Source: Opitutus sp.
GTDB taxonomy: Bacteria > Verrucomicrobiota > Verrucomicrobiia > Opitutales > Opitutaceae
Assembly (NCBI GenBank): GCA_024998815.1
Contig: JACEUQ010000002.1
Coordinates: forward strand, 1,006,501 to 1,070,500
Length of the DNA: 64,000 bases
Direction of reading: 5' to 3'
Below, piece by piece: positions 26,247-36,016 of the stretch. The notes under the pieces were generated by a model that had not been told where the DNA came from, ran no database searches, and saw nothing but the letters and a program-made list of their open reading frames with translations. The stretch's first letter is position 1. Every line of letters begins with the position of its first letter. The position numbers were made by a program, and so were the translations under genes.

Positions 26247-26300
26247 ACTCCGTCGTACCTCTACGCGCTCTACACTCCATCGTACCTCTACGCGTTCTAC
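26247..26300. repeat. 27-bp tandem duplication
   Basis: Two adjacent 27-bp copies (26247-26273 and 26274-26300) around CGTACCTCTACGCG with two mismatches, in the gap between the aspartyl protease and ABC-F genes. Nothing else is seen in this 220-bp gap. Confidence 0.7.
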
Positions 26301-26374
26301 ATTCCTAACGTAGCCATATCGCGGAGCGATTTTGATCCGAGATCGTAAATCCTAAAAGCATCTATCCGTTGGTA

Positions 26375-27889
26375 TCACCTCTGAATCTCCAGCCGCGTGT
26401 CGCCGGCGTCATCGCGCACGAGTTTCCAATCGCTAGCGGTGATCTCCGCCAAAAACGCCTCGTCGTGACTCACCAGCAGCATTGCGCACGGGCAATCCGC
26501 CAGAGCATCTTCCAAGCAACGAATCCCCGGCAAATCCATGTGGTTGGTCGGCTCGTCCATGATGATCAGGTGAGGACCGCGCACGATGCCGATGGCGAGC
26601 AGGAGTTTCCTCACTTCGCCCGGACTTGGCAGTGCACTTTCCAACAACCGCCCTGGCCGCGAGCCGAGTCGGCTGATCGTGGTCATCACCCGGCCGCGTT
26701 CGTCGTTCGGCAGGCGCTTGATTGCCTCCAGCAGCGCGCAGGAATCCCCGGCGGAGATTTCCTGCGGCACGCTGACCAACTTCTCCGCTGGTAACTGCAG
26801 GTGCCCAAGCAAGTGGCGAATGAGCGTGCTTTTACCGAGACCGTTGGAACCGGTCAGTGCGATACGACTGGTGCCGCCGATTTCCAGATCGGGAAAGTAC
26901 AACTGGCGCCCGCCACCCAGCGGCAAGCTGCCCGTTGGTAAGCGCAGTAAAAAGTCGCGCGGCATGTAGGAGGCCCCATCTACCCAAATGCCGGTTTCAT
27001 AACGTTTTTTGAGCGTGGTCTCGGCGCGCTGCGTGGCGACCTTGCCCGCCTTCTGGTTCATCTGCGCGACCATTTTACCGGCATAGGCGTCCTTGCCGGA
27101 CATCTTGGCCAAGTTGCGCTGAGCACGGCCATCGTGGTCGTGGGCGGGAATTTTGATTTGTTTGGAGCCGCGCGAGGCGGCCGACTTCTGATCGGCAACC
27201 ACTCGCCGGCGCTGTGCCTCGACGTGGAGTCGGTTTTCGGTGCGGCGGAGGGCATCGTCGGCGCTGCGGGCGGATTTTTCCTCGTTGTCCTGTTGCTCCA
27301 TCGCCTCGGTCACGCCACCGGGCCGCAGCACGGCGTCGGGTGGATCGATGATCAAACATTGGGTGCACAACTCGTCTAACAGCGCGCGGTCGTGGCTCAC
27401 CAGCAGGCCGATGCCGCCAAACTCCGTGAGCGCCATCAGCAACAAGCGGCGCGCATCGGCGTCGATGTGGTTGCTCGGCTCGTCGAGCGCGAGAACGGCC
27501 GGCTCGCGCCAAAGCGCGACGGCGATTTGTGCCCGCTTGCGTTCGCCGTGGCTCAGGGTGGACCAACGCTCCGGCCAGTCCTCGACCACGCGCAGGCGCG
27601 CCTTAAGCACGGTGGCGTCGGGCGCCCAAATAAAATCTTCAAACATCGCGGGAGGCTCGTCGGTGCGTTGGGCGACATAGAGCGCCAGCCCTTGCGTGTG
27701 CACCGCCCCGCTCTGCGCGGCGAGTTCACCGGTGACGACTTTCAACAAGGTGGTTTTACCCGCGCCGTTAGGCCCGACGATGCCCGTCCAGCCGAGAGGA
27801 AACTGCACCGTAAGGTCGGTGAAGAGAGGCGCGGTCATGCCCGGATGGGCGAACTCGACGGATTGAAGGGCCAGCTGGGCGGAAGCCAT
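26375..27889 (-). CDS. ABC-F family ATPase
   Basis: Protein of about 504 aa with two ABC domains and no membrane segment. Walker A: GPNGAGKTT and GSNGLGKST. Signatures: LSHGERKRA and the degenerate PSPGEVRK. Walker B: LALDEPSNH and IIMDEPTNH. The linker is long, basic and helical (RRTENRLHVEAQRRRVVADQ). ABC-F proteins bind the ribosomal E site and regulate translation or protect against antibiotics. Start chosen at the Met four codons in; an alternative begins at 27898. Confidence 0.9.
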   Translation of the reverse strand: MASAQLALQSVEFAHPGMTAPLFTDLTVQFPLGWTGIVGPNGAGKTTLLKVVTGELAAQSGAVHTQGLALYVAQRTDEPPAMFEDFIWAPDATVLKARLRVVEDWPERWSTLSHGERKRAQIAVALWREPAVLALDEPSNHIDADARRLLLMALTEFGGIGLLVSHDRALLDELCTQCLIIDPPDAVLRPGGVTEAMEQQDNEEKSARSADDALRRTENRLHVEAQRRRVVADQKSAASRGSKQIKIPAHDHDGRAQRNLAKMSGKDAYAGKMVAQMNQKAGKVATQRAETTLKKRYETGIWVDGASYMPRDFLLRLPTGSLPLGGGRQLYFPDLEIGGTSRIALTGSNGLGKSTLIRHLLGHLQLPAEKLVSVPQEISAGDSCALLEAIKRLPNDERGRVMTTISRLGSRPGRLLESALPSPGEVRKLLLAIGIVRGPHLIIMDEPTNHMDLPGIRCLEDALADCPCAMLLVSHDEAFLAEITASDWKLVRDDAGDTRLEIQR

Positions 27890-27962
27890 AGCGGGCATGG
27901 TGATGGCGCGTTAGAACCCGGCAATGCCAAGTTAAACAAGCACCCTCGCTGCCCAAGTTCGC

Positions 27963-30194
27963 TTACGGCAGCACGAGTTCGGCGTTGAGCACGTTGTTCT
28001 TCGGCTCAGTCGAGGCTCCGGCAAAGTTAAACAACACCAGGTTGCCACCGAGGGTGACCGTCTGCTTGTTCGCCTCGCCGACAGGGCCCCAAACGGCCGG
28101 GTCAAACTTCAGTTCTACCGGCCCAGCCTGCGTCGTAAAGGACGCCTTGCCCGGCGCGATAACACCTCGCTGGCCAAGCGCCAGCGACGCGCGGTTCATC
28201 TTGACCGAATACACCAATGAAAGCGGGCCGCGGTACTCGGTCATCTGAATCGGCGTGAACACCGTTTCCATCTTCACCGAGGTCGGCAGACAAGTGATCA
28301 AGGTCTTGAGGGCAAACCGCGCATGGGTGCCGCTGATCTCGAAGACCACCTTGCCCTCGCGCACCGCCTTGGTGACGGAAGGAGTGAAATCGGAATCCGA
28401 CATTGTTCCGGCGGTGAAGGGTTTACCCGTCCCTACGTAAGCCCCCTGAAGTTCGATCCAGCCAAGCTCGTCAACAAGCACCCGTTTGCTGCTGTCGGTG
28501 AGCTTACGCAGATAGCCGCGATCGGAAACCTCCAGGCTATATTTTTCGTTACGGAAACTCCGGGGCGAAGCCATCTCCTCAGCCAAGAAAAGGGCATTTT
28601 TCTGCTCTTGGCGCTGTAACTCCTCGGCGGAAACCGTGGCCACCGCTGGTACAACCTCAGCGCTGCCGCCACCGCCGCGAGTGAACAGCACCGCTCCAAG
28701 TCCGCCCAAAACGACCACAGCGGCCACCGCCGCTAAAAGCGCCACCGGCTTCTTCTTGGGCGCCACAACCGTTTCAACTGCTGACTCCTCAGCCGTAATC
28801 TCTGCTTCACCGGCGAGCGACGCCGCGGATTCCGTGACGACTGGAACCGGCTGAGCTGCCTTAGCCGCTTTGGCTGCGGGAGCGGCTCTGGCCGCGCGCA
28901 CAGGAACGCTGGGCTTCACCGCTGGAGCAGGTGCCGCCGCTTTGGCTGCTACCGCTGCGGCAGGTTTTGCGGCCACGGCCGACTTCTGAGCGGCATTCGG
29001 TTTAGGCGTTGCGCCGGCCGACACGGTGACTGGCACCGGCTTGGCGCTCACGGGCGCGGCGGCGGATGCAGGCGCGGGTGCGGAGGAGGCCGTTTTCACC
29101 GGCGCTGGCGTTGGCGTGATCACGGGTGCAGGTGCAACGGCAGGTGCCGGCGTTGGCGCGGGCGCAGTAACAACCGCCGTAGCCTCATCCAACCAACCCG
29201 GGGCCCAAGGCGCGTCGCTCGAGCCACGCTGGGAAGCGTGCAAAAGCAAACCAAGCGCCGAAACCGGCAAACCCGAATCAAGGGCCGGACCGGTCACGTT
29301 GCGCTGAGCGCAAAAGGCAGAAAGGTCGGGGGCGAGCAAATCGAGCTCAAGGGCCGAAGCCAAGGCCTTGGGCAGCCAAGCCTGGCCGCTCGGCAAGCCG
29401 ACCACATGGAGCGTTGTCGGCACCACGCCCAGCGCAGTGATTGAAGGCCTTAAAAGCGCAGCCAGACGCTCCGCGATCGGGCCCGCAGCGTCCGTAAAAT
29501 CGTAACTGGCGTTAAAAAACAACTTGCTCGCCGCAGCGCGGAACCGCAGCCCCAGTCCGGCTTGCACGGCATCGAAGAGTTGGGCGAAACCGGCCGGAAT
29601 CGACGCAACCGCCTCACAGCCAGCAGCCGAAACGCATGCAACCAGGGCGTCCGTTTCGGCGATTTGCCAGATCAACACACGGGACGACTCAGGCAAGTCC
29701 TGCAGCGTGAGCGCGACCGCGCCGATACGCGCAGGGAAGGCGAGGTTGCGCGCGGCCGCAGATAATCCCAATGAATCGAGGCGCGCGGTAGCGTCGTCGA
29801 GTTGCGAACTGATGCAGCCCGCAATGACCCAAGGCGCCGAACCCACCGTATCCACCCGAGCTCCGGTGGCCCCGTCGAACGCGACGGCTTTAAATCCACC
29901 GGCACCGACCTGCGCCGCAGTCTCGGCGCGGGCAAGCAAGCGCTTGGCGGTGCGAATCGAGGCCGATTCCTCAGCACTCGCGCGAAGCACAAAACTTGGC
30001 GACGGCGCAATCAGCGCCTGCACATGGCTGCTCGCGACCGTGGCACCGATTTGCGAGAGCGCGGCCGTGACGGCACCGGACTCGGGTGCACACTCCACAT
30101 AACCCGTTATCTGGCCAGCTGCATCCACGGCCAATAGTTGCACGGAATGGGTCGCCAACTCGACTAACAGACGCGGAGATGAGGGGGTAGCCAT
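27963..30194 (-). CDS. Large protein: actin-like/PilM-like N-domain, Ala-Pro linker, membrane segment
   Basis: Protein of 743 aa. Residues 1-330 are a soluble domain with PRLLVELATHSVQLLAVDAAG at the start and VLIWQIAETDALVACVS midway, resembling the ASKHA fold of PilM-like proteins (tentative). Residues 340-480 are an Ala/Pro/Val/Lys-rich linker. One membrane helix lies at 483-504 (VALLAAVAAVVVLGGLGAVL), with KKKP before it. Residues 510-743 would then be outside the cytoplasm and contain mostly beta structure. It follows a receiver-like coiled-coil protein by 31 bp. The pair may link cytoplasm and envelope, but the function is unknown. Confidence 0.75.
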   Translation of the reverse strand: MATPSSPRLLVELATHSVQLLAVDAAGQITGYVECAPESGAVTAALSQIGATVASSHVQALIAPSPSFVLRASAEESASIRTAKRLLARAETAAQVGAGGFKAVAFDGATGARVDTVGSAPWVIAGCISSQLDDATARLDSLGLSAAARNLAFPARIGAVALTLQDLPESSRVLIWQIAETDALVACVSAAGCEAVASIPAGFAQLFDAVQAGLGLRFRAAASKLFFNASYDFTDAAGPIAERLAALLRPSITALGVVPTTLHVVGLPSGQAWLPKALASALELDLLAPDLSAFCAQRNVTGPALDSGLPVSALGLLLHASQRGSSDAPWAPGWLDEATAVVTAPAPTPAPAVAPAPVITPTPAPVKTASSAPAPASAAAPVSAKPVPVTVSAGATPKPNAAQKSAVAAKPAAAVAAKAAAPAPAVKPSVPVRAARAAPAAKAAKAAQPVPVVTESAASLAGEAEITAEESAVETVVAPKKKPVALLAAVAAVVVLGGLGAVLFTRGGGGSAEVVPAVATVSAEELQRQEQKNALFLAEEMASPRSFRNEKYSLEVSDRGYLRKLTDSSKRVLVDELGWIELQGAYVGTGKPFTAGTMSDSDFTPSVTKAVREGKVVFEISGTHARFALKTLITCLPTSVKMETVFTPIQMTEYRGPLSLVYSVKMNRASLALGQRGVIAPGKASFTTQAGPVELKFDPAVWGPVGEANKQTVTLGGNLVLFNFAGASTEPKNNVLNAELVLP

Positions 30195-30225
30195 GGGTGG
30201 AAAAAAAGCAGCTACTGCGATAAAA

Positions 30226-32181
30226 TCAAACTGAACTCATCAGCGCCTGCATGGTCTGTCGCTTCTTCTCTAATATCGCAATTTTTTCGGCAAGCGCGGC
30301 ATTTTCCTGTTCGAGGGCCTGTCGCTCTGCTTCCACGAGCTGCTGCTGATTTGTAACGGCCGTCTGTTCTTTTTTGATCTGAACGGCCTGCTCGGCGTGG
30401 AGTTTTTCCGTGGTAGCCAGCTTGGCCTCGCGAGCCGAGAGCCCGGCTGAAGTTTTATCGAACGCAACCTTGGCCGCATCGAGGTTCGCATGTTCTTCGG
30501 CGGCGGCATCTGCATCGGCCTCCAGCCGAGCCAGTAATTTGGCGACCTCCTTCTCCTTGGCCAACAAAGCCAATTCGCGCGCAGCAACGGCGGCGGCGCG
30601 TTCTTCGGCTTGCGCCAGCAACGGAGCGACAGCAGCGCGGGCATTGCGCTCGACCTCCGCCACCCGACTTTCCGCCTCAGCCAAGGCCGCAGCACGCGCG
30701 CCAAGGACCCGCTCTTGATCAATAATGGCCTGCGACCGCTTGGCCAACTCGCCAACCTTTAGCGCCTGTTCCGCAAGCGACTCATCCAGCCCAGCTGCAT
30801 CGGCATCGATACGCGCGGCTTCCGCAGCCAGTTTCGTCTGGCTCGCCTTCACTTCCGCCCGCTCGGCCTGGGTCTGAGCCTGCGCCTTTGCCTGCTCGGC
30901 CTTAATCTTTTCCACGGCCGCGAGTTCTTGGGCCAAGCTCCTTTGCTCAGCCAACACGGCGGCTTTGGCCACGCCGATTTCCGCCTCCGCCTCGCCCAAG
31001 GTGCGCTCGCGATCGGCATACTTTTCAGCCTGTTTTCCGATCTCCTTTTCACGCGCCGCCAACTCGGAAACTTGTTTCTTCAACGCAGCCTGCTCGCCCG
31101 TCAACTCGTTGGCCTCCGCCTCGATGCGCGCGGCTTCCTTACTTAACTTGGCCTGCTGAGCCTCCAGTTCGGTGCGTGCCTTGGTCACCGAAGCCAACTC
31201 ATCCTGGAGGGCTTGGCGCTGGGCTGCGAGCTCAGCGGTCTCTTGGGCGAGGCGCGCCTGAGCCTGCGGCAAGTTTTTCCCGGCTTCTTCAAATTTAGTC
31301 TTCTCTGCAGCGAGGGATTTTTCCCGCGCGGCCAGCATCTGCTCGCTCACCTCAAACTCGGCGAGCGCTTCTTCATGCGCCTGGCCCGCTTGAGTCTGAC
31401 TGGCGACCTGTTGGGCTAATTGTTGCTCCCGTTCGGCCATTGCTGCGGAGGCTTGGCTGGCGGCCAACTGGGCTTGAGCAAGCGCGGCACGGGCTACGTT
31501 AAGCGACTCTTGTTCAGCAGTCTGCTTATTTTTAACCAGCGTAAATGCCGATTCCATTTCAGCCAACGCCTGCTCGCGCGCCTCGATATCTTGGCCTCGT
31601 GAAACAACGGTGGTCGCGGCTAAATTTTGTGCCTCCTGCGCGGTCTGAAGCTCGCGTCCCAGTCGGTCACACTCCAGCCGTAACGTGTTTAGTTCCTTCA
31701 CGTCGGCAGCGCTCGCCCCCTTGGTAGCGGCAGGCAAGGACGGCGCCCCGTCGGCGGTCAAAAACAGCGTTAGGCTTGAGCGGCAATTGGCTAGCGCCGT
31801 CGCTCCCCCACCGGTGAAAAAAGGCTTAATGAGCTCATCCACCCGCGTCAGCACCCCGCCCAAGTTCACGGGAACAGGAAAGAGGTCACGTACCCCAAGG
31901 CGGATCGCTTTCACCACAAAATCCAACGGCGGCTTCTCGCAGACGAGCACGATGTGGGCGTCGGGCTGATAACCCCCAATTTTCTCCGTCAACTCGATCA
32001 ATGCGGTTTCCTTGCCCCGCCCATCACACACGATGAGGTTAAATTTCTCGGATTGATAGACCGCCGAAAACTCAGCCTCGCTGGCCAAGGGGCGATGATA
32101 CAACCCGCCCTCCGTCACCACTAAGGCTTGGGCATGAAACGCATTCGATCCGGTCCGGATTAAAAGAATTTTGGCCGACAT
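30226..32181 (-). CDS. Degenerate receiver domain fused to a very long coiled coil
   Basis: Protein of 651 aa. Residues 1-120 look receiver-like (KILLIRTGSNAFH, NLIVCDGRG, AHIVLVCEKP, AIRLGVRDLFPVP), but the acidic pocket is not conserved and the phosphoacceptor position is unclear. Residues 165-650 are an almost unbroken Ala/Glu/Gln-rich coiled coil. The start at 32181 removes 24 unlikely residues of the longer frame. It is cotranscribed with the membrane protein downstream. Architecture suggests a scaffold or filament. Confidence 0.75.
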   Translation of the reverse strand: MSAKILLIRTGSNAFHAQALVVTEGGLYHRPLASEAEFSAVYQSEKFNLIVCDGRGKETALIELTEKIGGYQPDAHIVLVCEKPPLDFVVKAIRLGVRDLFPVPVNLGGVLTRVDELIKPFFTGGGATALANCRSSLTLFLTADGAPSLPAATKGASAADVKELNTLRLECDRLGRELQTAQEAQNLAATTVVSRGQDIEAREQALAEMESAFTLVKNKQTAEQESLNVARAALAQAQLAASQASAAMAEREQQLAQQVASQTQAGQAHEEALAEFEVSEQMLAAREKSLAAEKTKFEEAGKNLPQAQARLAQETAELAAQRQALQDELASVTKARTELEAQQAKLSKEAARIEAEANELTGEQAALKKQVSELAAREKEIGKQAEKYADRERTLGEAEAEIGVAKAAVLAEQRSLAQELAAVEKIKAEQAKAQAQTQAERAEVKASQTKLAAEAARIDADAAGLDESLAEQALKVGELAKRSQAIIDQERVLGARAAALAEAESRVAEVERNARAAVAPLLAQAEERAAAVAARELALLAKEKEVAKLLARLEADADAAAEEHANLDAAKVAFDKTSAGLSAREAKLATTEKLHAEQAVQIKKEQTAVTNQQQLVEAERQALEQENAALAEKIAILEKKRQTMQALMSSV

Positions 32182-32568
32182 GGTGTTACAAGGATGAGTT
32201 AACTGCCCGACTAAAAGGAGCTGGGCAGTGAAAGGGGGTGGGTGAACCCACAAGCTATGGAGCTCGCTCGCAACAGCTAAATCTGCGCATCGGGCCGTTT
32301 AAATAATTTTTACCGCTCACGAGCGAACAAACCACGATTCCTGACAGCCATTTGCAGTCGCCACCCCGCCTATAAAACATCGCCCATACCCCATCTGCCA
32401 GCACGACTGTTCGTTGGATAATTCGGCAACCAAAACCCTAGCATGAAGTTAATCGCCCCTCGTCCAAAATTGACGCAAAAACGGGACCGCTAAATCCACC
32501 TGAGTTTCCCCTCCGGTTTGACACCGAAGCGCGGCTGATATGAAGGACTGGGCCGCCACCCGCACATC
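32182..32568. other. Intergenic region, divergent
   Basis: 387 bp between divergent genes. No gene, palindrome family or terminator is seen. It must hold the promoters for the coiled-coil operon (minus) and the small membrane protein (plus); the segment around 32300-32315 (AAATAATTTTTACC) is AT-rich. Confidence 0.5.
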
Positions 32569-32925
32569 ATGAAGAAGTCGTCCTCCGCAGTTAAAAACTA
32601 CTACATCCTCCCGTGCTGCTTATTGTTACTCAACTTGGCCAACAGTTTGGTGGGCTACAAAGCCGAGCTGATTGAGGAGCCGCTGCTGCGCACACTGGTG
32701 GTGATCTTCATCGTGCTCTGCGGCTCATCGCTGGTGGCTTTCGTGCTGGCGCCTGCGATTGGCTTGGCGGTCAACACCCTGTTGCGAAGCAGCCGCCGCA
32801 ACGGCGGTCAACTCGGTGAAACGCTTGCCTTACTGGTGCTCGGTGCGGCGGTTTTCTGGGGCTATTACCTGCTCTGTAATCACGGAGCGGCATCCCTGCT
32901 GCCTAAAATCTGGCGCAACGCCTAG
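32569..32925 (+). CDS. Small membrane protein
   Basis: Protein of 118 aa with three predicted membrane helices: residues about 11-28 (YYILPCCLLLLNLANSLVG), 41-75 (LRTLVVIFIVLCGSSLVAF and on), and 84-102 (TLALLVLGAAVFWGYYLL). A charged loop RSSRRNGGQ separates the last two. Function unknown. Confidence 0.7.
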   Translation: MKKSSSAVKNYYILPCCLLLLNLANSLVGYKAELIEEPLLRTLVVIFIVLCGSSLVAFVLAPAIGLAVNTLLRSSRRNGGQLGETLALLVLGAAVFWGYYLLCNHGAASLLPKIWRNA

Positions 32926-33121
32926 CCGGGCGCCACCAGGACGGTTTTATCGAGGCAAATTCGCCGCAAGGGAACGCAAGATTACCAATTCCTCTTCAAG
33001 GTGAGCTGAATTGGCCAGAGACGGCCAACGCTAGTATATTTCCCAATCCCGTGCAGCTTTGGACGTGTCCGGCCAATTTGCCTCATCTTGCTCGATATTA
33101 GCCCCGGTCTGGGGCCGCCAT

Positions 33122-35713
33122 TCACTTCGCGGGAACCAGCACCAGCTCGTCACCTTTGACAATAAAGACCACCTCGGTGCCCTCCGCCACCGTCCCGCCG
33201 ATGAGCGCCCGCGCCAGTTTCGTCTCGATCTGACGCTGCAGAAAACGCTTGAGCGGGCGCGCACCAAACACCGGATCGTAGCCTTTCTCGGCGGCCCAAT
33301 CGCGCGCCTTTTTGTCGAGCTTCACCGTCACCCGACGCTCGACCAGCCGTCGGTTCAGATCGGCCAACAACAGGTCAACGATGCGCGTAATCTCTTCCAA
33401 CGTAAGCGGCTTGAACAACACCGTCTCGTCGATGCGGTTGAGAAACTCAGGGCGGAAGGTGTGGCGCAACTCCGCCATCACCGACTCGCGTACCGTTTCG
33501 GGAATAATATCGCCGGTCACGCCCTCCAACAGAAAGCGTGAGCCGATGTTGGACGTGAGGATAATCACCGTGTTTTTAAAATCCACGGTGCGCCCCTGCG
33601 AATCCGTGATGCGCCCGTCGTCCAAGACCTGCAGGAGCACGTTAAACACGTCGGGATGCGCCTTCTCGATCTCGTCGAACAGGATAACTGCGTAAGGCTT
33701 ACGCCGCACAACCTCGGTGAGTTGGCCGCCCTCGTCGTAACCTATGTAACCGGGAGGAGCCCCGATGAGTCGGGCTACACTGTGCTTTTCCATGTATTCC
33801 GACATATCGATGCGCACCAAGGCCGCTTCGCTGTCGAACAGCGTTTCGGCCAAGGTTTTCGCCAGCTCGGTCTTGCCGACTCCCGTCGGCCCGAGAAACA
33901 GAAAGCTGCCAACCGGACGGCGCGGGTCTTTGATACCGGCGCGCGCCCGTAAAATGGCGTCGGTCGCCAATTGCACCGCTTCGTCCTGCCCGATCACGCG
34001 CTCGTGCAGAGCATCAGCCAGCCTCAAAAGCTTCTCCTTTTCGCCCTCGACCATACGAGAAACCGGCACGCCGCTCCACTTCGACACCACCTCGGCAATT
34101 TCCTCGGCCGAAACCTCCTCCTTAAACAACTCGGTTTTGGCTGCGCTGGTCTCGGTTTTCTTCAACTCCGCTTCCAGCTGCGGGATCTTGCCATGGCGCA
34201 GTTCGGCCAGCTTGTTGAGGTCGTAGGCGCGTTCGGCTTTTTCCAACTCGATGCGGGCAGCGTCGAGTTCCTCGCGCACCTTGCGCACCCGATCCACCGA
34301 GGCCTTCTCCTTCTCCCAGCGTGCTTTGAGCGCGATAGCCTGGGAACGGGCGTCGCCCAACTCCTTGCGCAACACGTCGAGCCGCTGCTTGGATGCCTCG
34401 TCTTTTTCCAACTTCAGGGCGGCTTCCTCGATCTCCAGCTGAAGCACGCGGCGCTGGAGCGCGTCGAGTTCCTGCGGCGCGGAATCCATCTCGGTGCGGA
34501 TCATCGCGCAGGCCTCGTCCACTAGGTCGATGGCCTTGTCGGGCAAAAAGCGGTCGCTGATGTAGCGGTTCGACAGAGTGACGGCAGCGACCAACGCGTT
34601 GTCCTGAATGCGCACGCCGTGGTGGAGCTCAAAGCGCTCGCGAATGCCGCGCAGGATGGAAATGGCGTCCTCGACCGACGGCGGCTCGACAAGCACCGGC
34701 TGAAAGCGGCGCTCGAGCGCGGCGTCCTTTTCGATGTGTTTGCGGTACTCATCGAGCGTAGTCGCACCGATGCAGTGTAACTCACCGCGGGCGAGCATGG
34801 GCTTGAGCAGGTTGCCCGCATCCATCGCTCCCTCGCTTTTCCCCGCGCCGACGATGGTGTGCAACTCGTCGATGAAAAGGATGATGCGCCCCTCGCTCTG
34901 CTTGATCTCGGTGAGCACGGCCTTGAGCCGCTCTTCGAATTCACCGCGGTATTTGGCACCGGCGATCAGCGCTCCCATATCGAGCGAAAAGATCGTCTTG
35001 TCCTTAAGTCCTTCGGGAACGTCGCCGCGCACGATGCGCTGGGCCAAGCCCTCGACGATGGCCGTTTTGCCCACGCCGGGTTCGCCAATCAGCACCGGGT
35101 TGTTTTTGGTTTTGCGCGAGAGGATGCGCACGGTGCGCCGGATCTCGTCGTCGCGGCCGATCACCGGGTCCATTTTCCCCAAGGTGGCGAGTTTGACCAA
35201 ATCGATGCCGTACTTCTCCAACGCGGCGTAAGTGGTCTCGGGGTTGTCGGTGGTGACACGCTGGGAGCCGCGCAACTCCTTGAGCGCCTTGAGGGTTTTA
35301 CTGCGCTCGATGCCGAAGGATTTGAAAAACTTCGCGAGGGCGTCGGGTTTGGCCACGTCGATCAAGCCGAGGAACAGGTGCTCAACGGAGACAAAGTCAT
35401 CCTTGAGCGATTTAGCCTCCTCCTCGGCGCGGGTAAAAACTTCGTTCATCGACTGGGTCACGTAGACCTTGGAGGAGTCGACACTGCCGGTTACCGTGGG
35501 CAGGCGGTCGAGCTCTCGCTCGGCGGCCAGTTGCAAGGCGCTGATCGTAAGGCCGACTTTTTCAACCAGGGTGGGCACGATGCCGCTTTCCTGGGCGAGC
35601 AGGGCGTGGAGCAAGTGCCAGGTTTCCACCTCGTTGTGGCTGCGACGACGCGCCTCGGACTGGGCATCGGTGACGGCCTGGCGGGACATTTGGGTGAGTT
35701 GGTTAAAATCCAT
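33122..35713 (-). CDS. clpB: ATP-dependent chaperone ClpB
   Basis: Protein of 863 aa. N-terminal repeat domain ([14 protein letters not shown]...), first AAA domain with GEPGVGKTA and [16 protein letters not shown], a coiled-coil middle domain (about residues 400-530, [20 protein letters not shown]), and second AAA domain with [23 protein letters not shown] and the C-terminal [12 protein letters not shown]. ClpB is a hexameric disaggregase working with DnaK. The start at 35713 gives the canonical N-terminus; the longer frame is not used. Complete and undisturbed. Confidence 0.97.
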   Translation of the reverse strand: MDFNQLTQMSRQAVTDAQSEARRRSHNEVETWHLLHALLAQESGIVPTLVEKVGLTISALQLAAERELDRLPTVTGSVDSSKVYVTQSMNEVFTRAEEEAKSLKDDFVSVEHLFLGLIDVAKPDALAKFFKSFGIERSKTLKALKELRGSQRVTTDNPETTYAALEKYGIDLVKLATLGKMDPVIGRDDEIRRTVRILSRKTKNNPVLIGEPGVGKTAIVEGLAQRIVRGDVPEGLKDKTIFSLDMGALIAGAKYRGEFEERLKAVLTEIKQSEGRIILFIDELHTIVGAGKSEGAMDAGNLLKPMLARGELHCIGATTLDEYRKHIEKDAALERRFQPVLVEPPSVEDAISILRGIRERFELHHGVRIQDNALVAAVTLSNRYISDRFLPDKAIDLVDEACAMIRTEMDSAPQELDALQRRVLQLEIEEAALKLEKDEASKQRLDVLRKELGDARSQAIALKARWEKEKASVDRVRKVREELDAARIELEKAERAYDLNKLAELRHGKIPQLEAELKKTETSAAKTELFKEEVSAEEIAEVVSKWSGVPVSRMVEGEKEKLLRLADALHERVIGQDEAVQLATDAILRARAGIKDPRRPVGSFLFLGPTGVGKTELAKTLAETLFDSEAALVRIDMSEYMEKHSVARLIGAPPGYIGYDEGGQLTEVVRRKPYAVILFDEIEKAHPDVFNVLLQVLDDGRITDSQGRTVDFKNTVIILTSNIGSRFLLEGVTGDIIPETVRESVMAELRHTFRPEFLNRIDETVLFKPLTLEEITRIVDLLLADLNRRLVERRVTVKLDKKARDWAAEKGYDPVFGARPLKRFLQRQIETKLARALIGGTVAEGTEVVFIVKGDELVLVPAK

Positions 35714-35873
35714 AGTGGGCCACCTATCGCACGCCGCGGGCCAAATCACCATGGGGCCTTCGCCCGAGGGAAAGCGGGGTCGAAGTCATCAGCGGCGGTG
35801 GGTCAACTTGCGTCAGCGCTGTCGCAGTCCTGCGCCAAACCGGCAACGGCTCCATCCAAAAAAACGCCGCGAA

Positions 35874-35948
35874 AAGTAGCGCAGACGTCCAGTCTGCTCC
35901 GGGTGAACAGCCACCATCCCCAGAGGCAGACTGGAAGTCCGCGCTACT
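35874..35948. repeat. Dispersed palindrome family A
   Basis: AAGTAGCGCAGACGTCCAG-type left arm and inverted right arm GCAGACTGGAAGTCCGCGC, loop about 30 bp. It lies between the divergent clpB and glcD genes, about 70 bp before glcD, so it is in a 5' region and is not a shared terminator here. Confidence 0.85.
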
Positions 35949-36016
35949 CCTACCCCACCCCCCAAAAAAAACTCGGCTTTGCTTCCGTGCGTGCGCCTCA
36001 CCACGTTCACATCCCC

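Noticed and set aside
34859-36016. Long N-terminal extension of GlcD (frame open for 386 codons upstream)
   Set aside because: It is antisense to clpB and has no similarity to GlcD; the normal GlcD N-terminus begins at the GTG at 36017.
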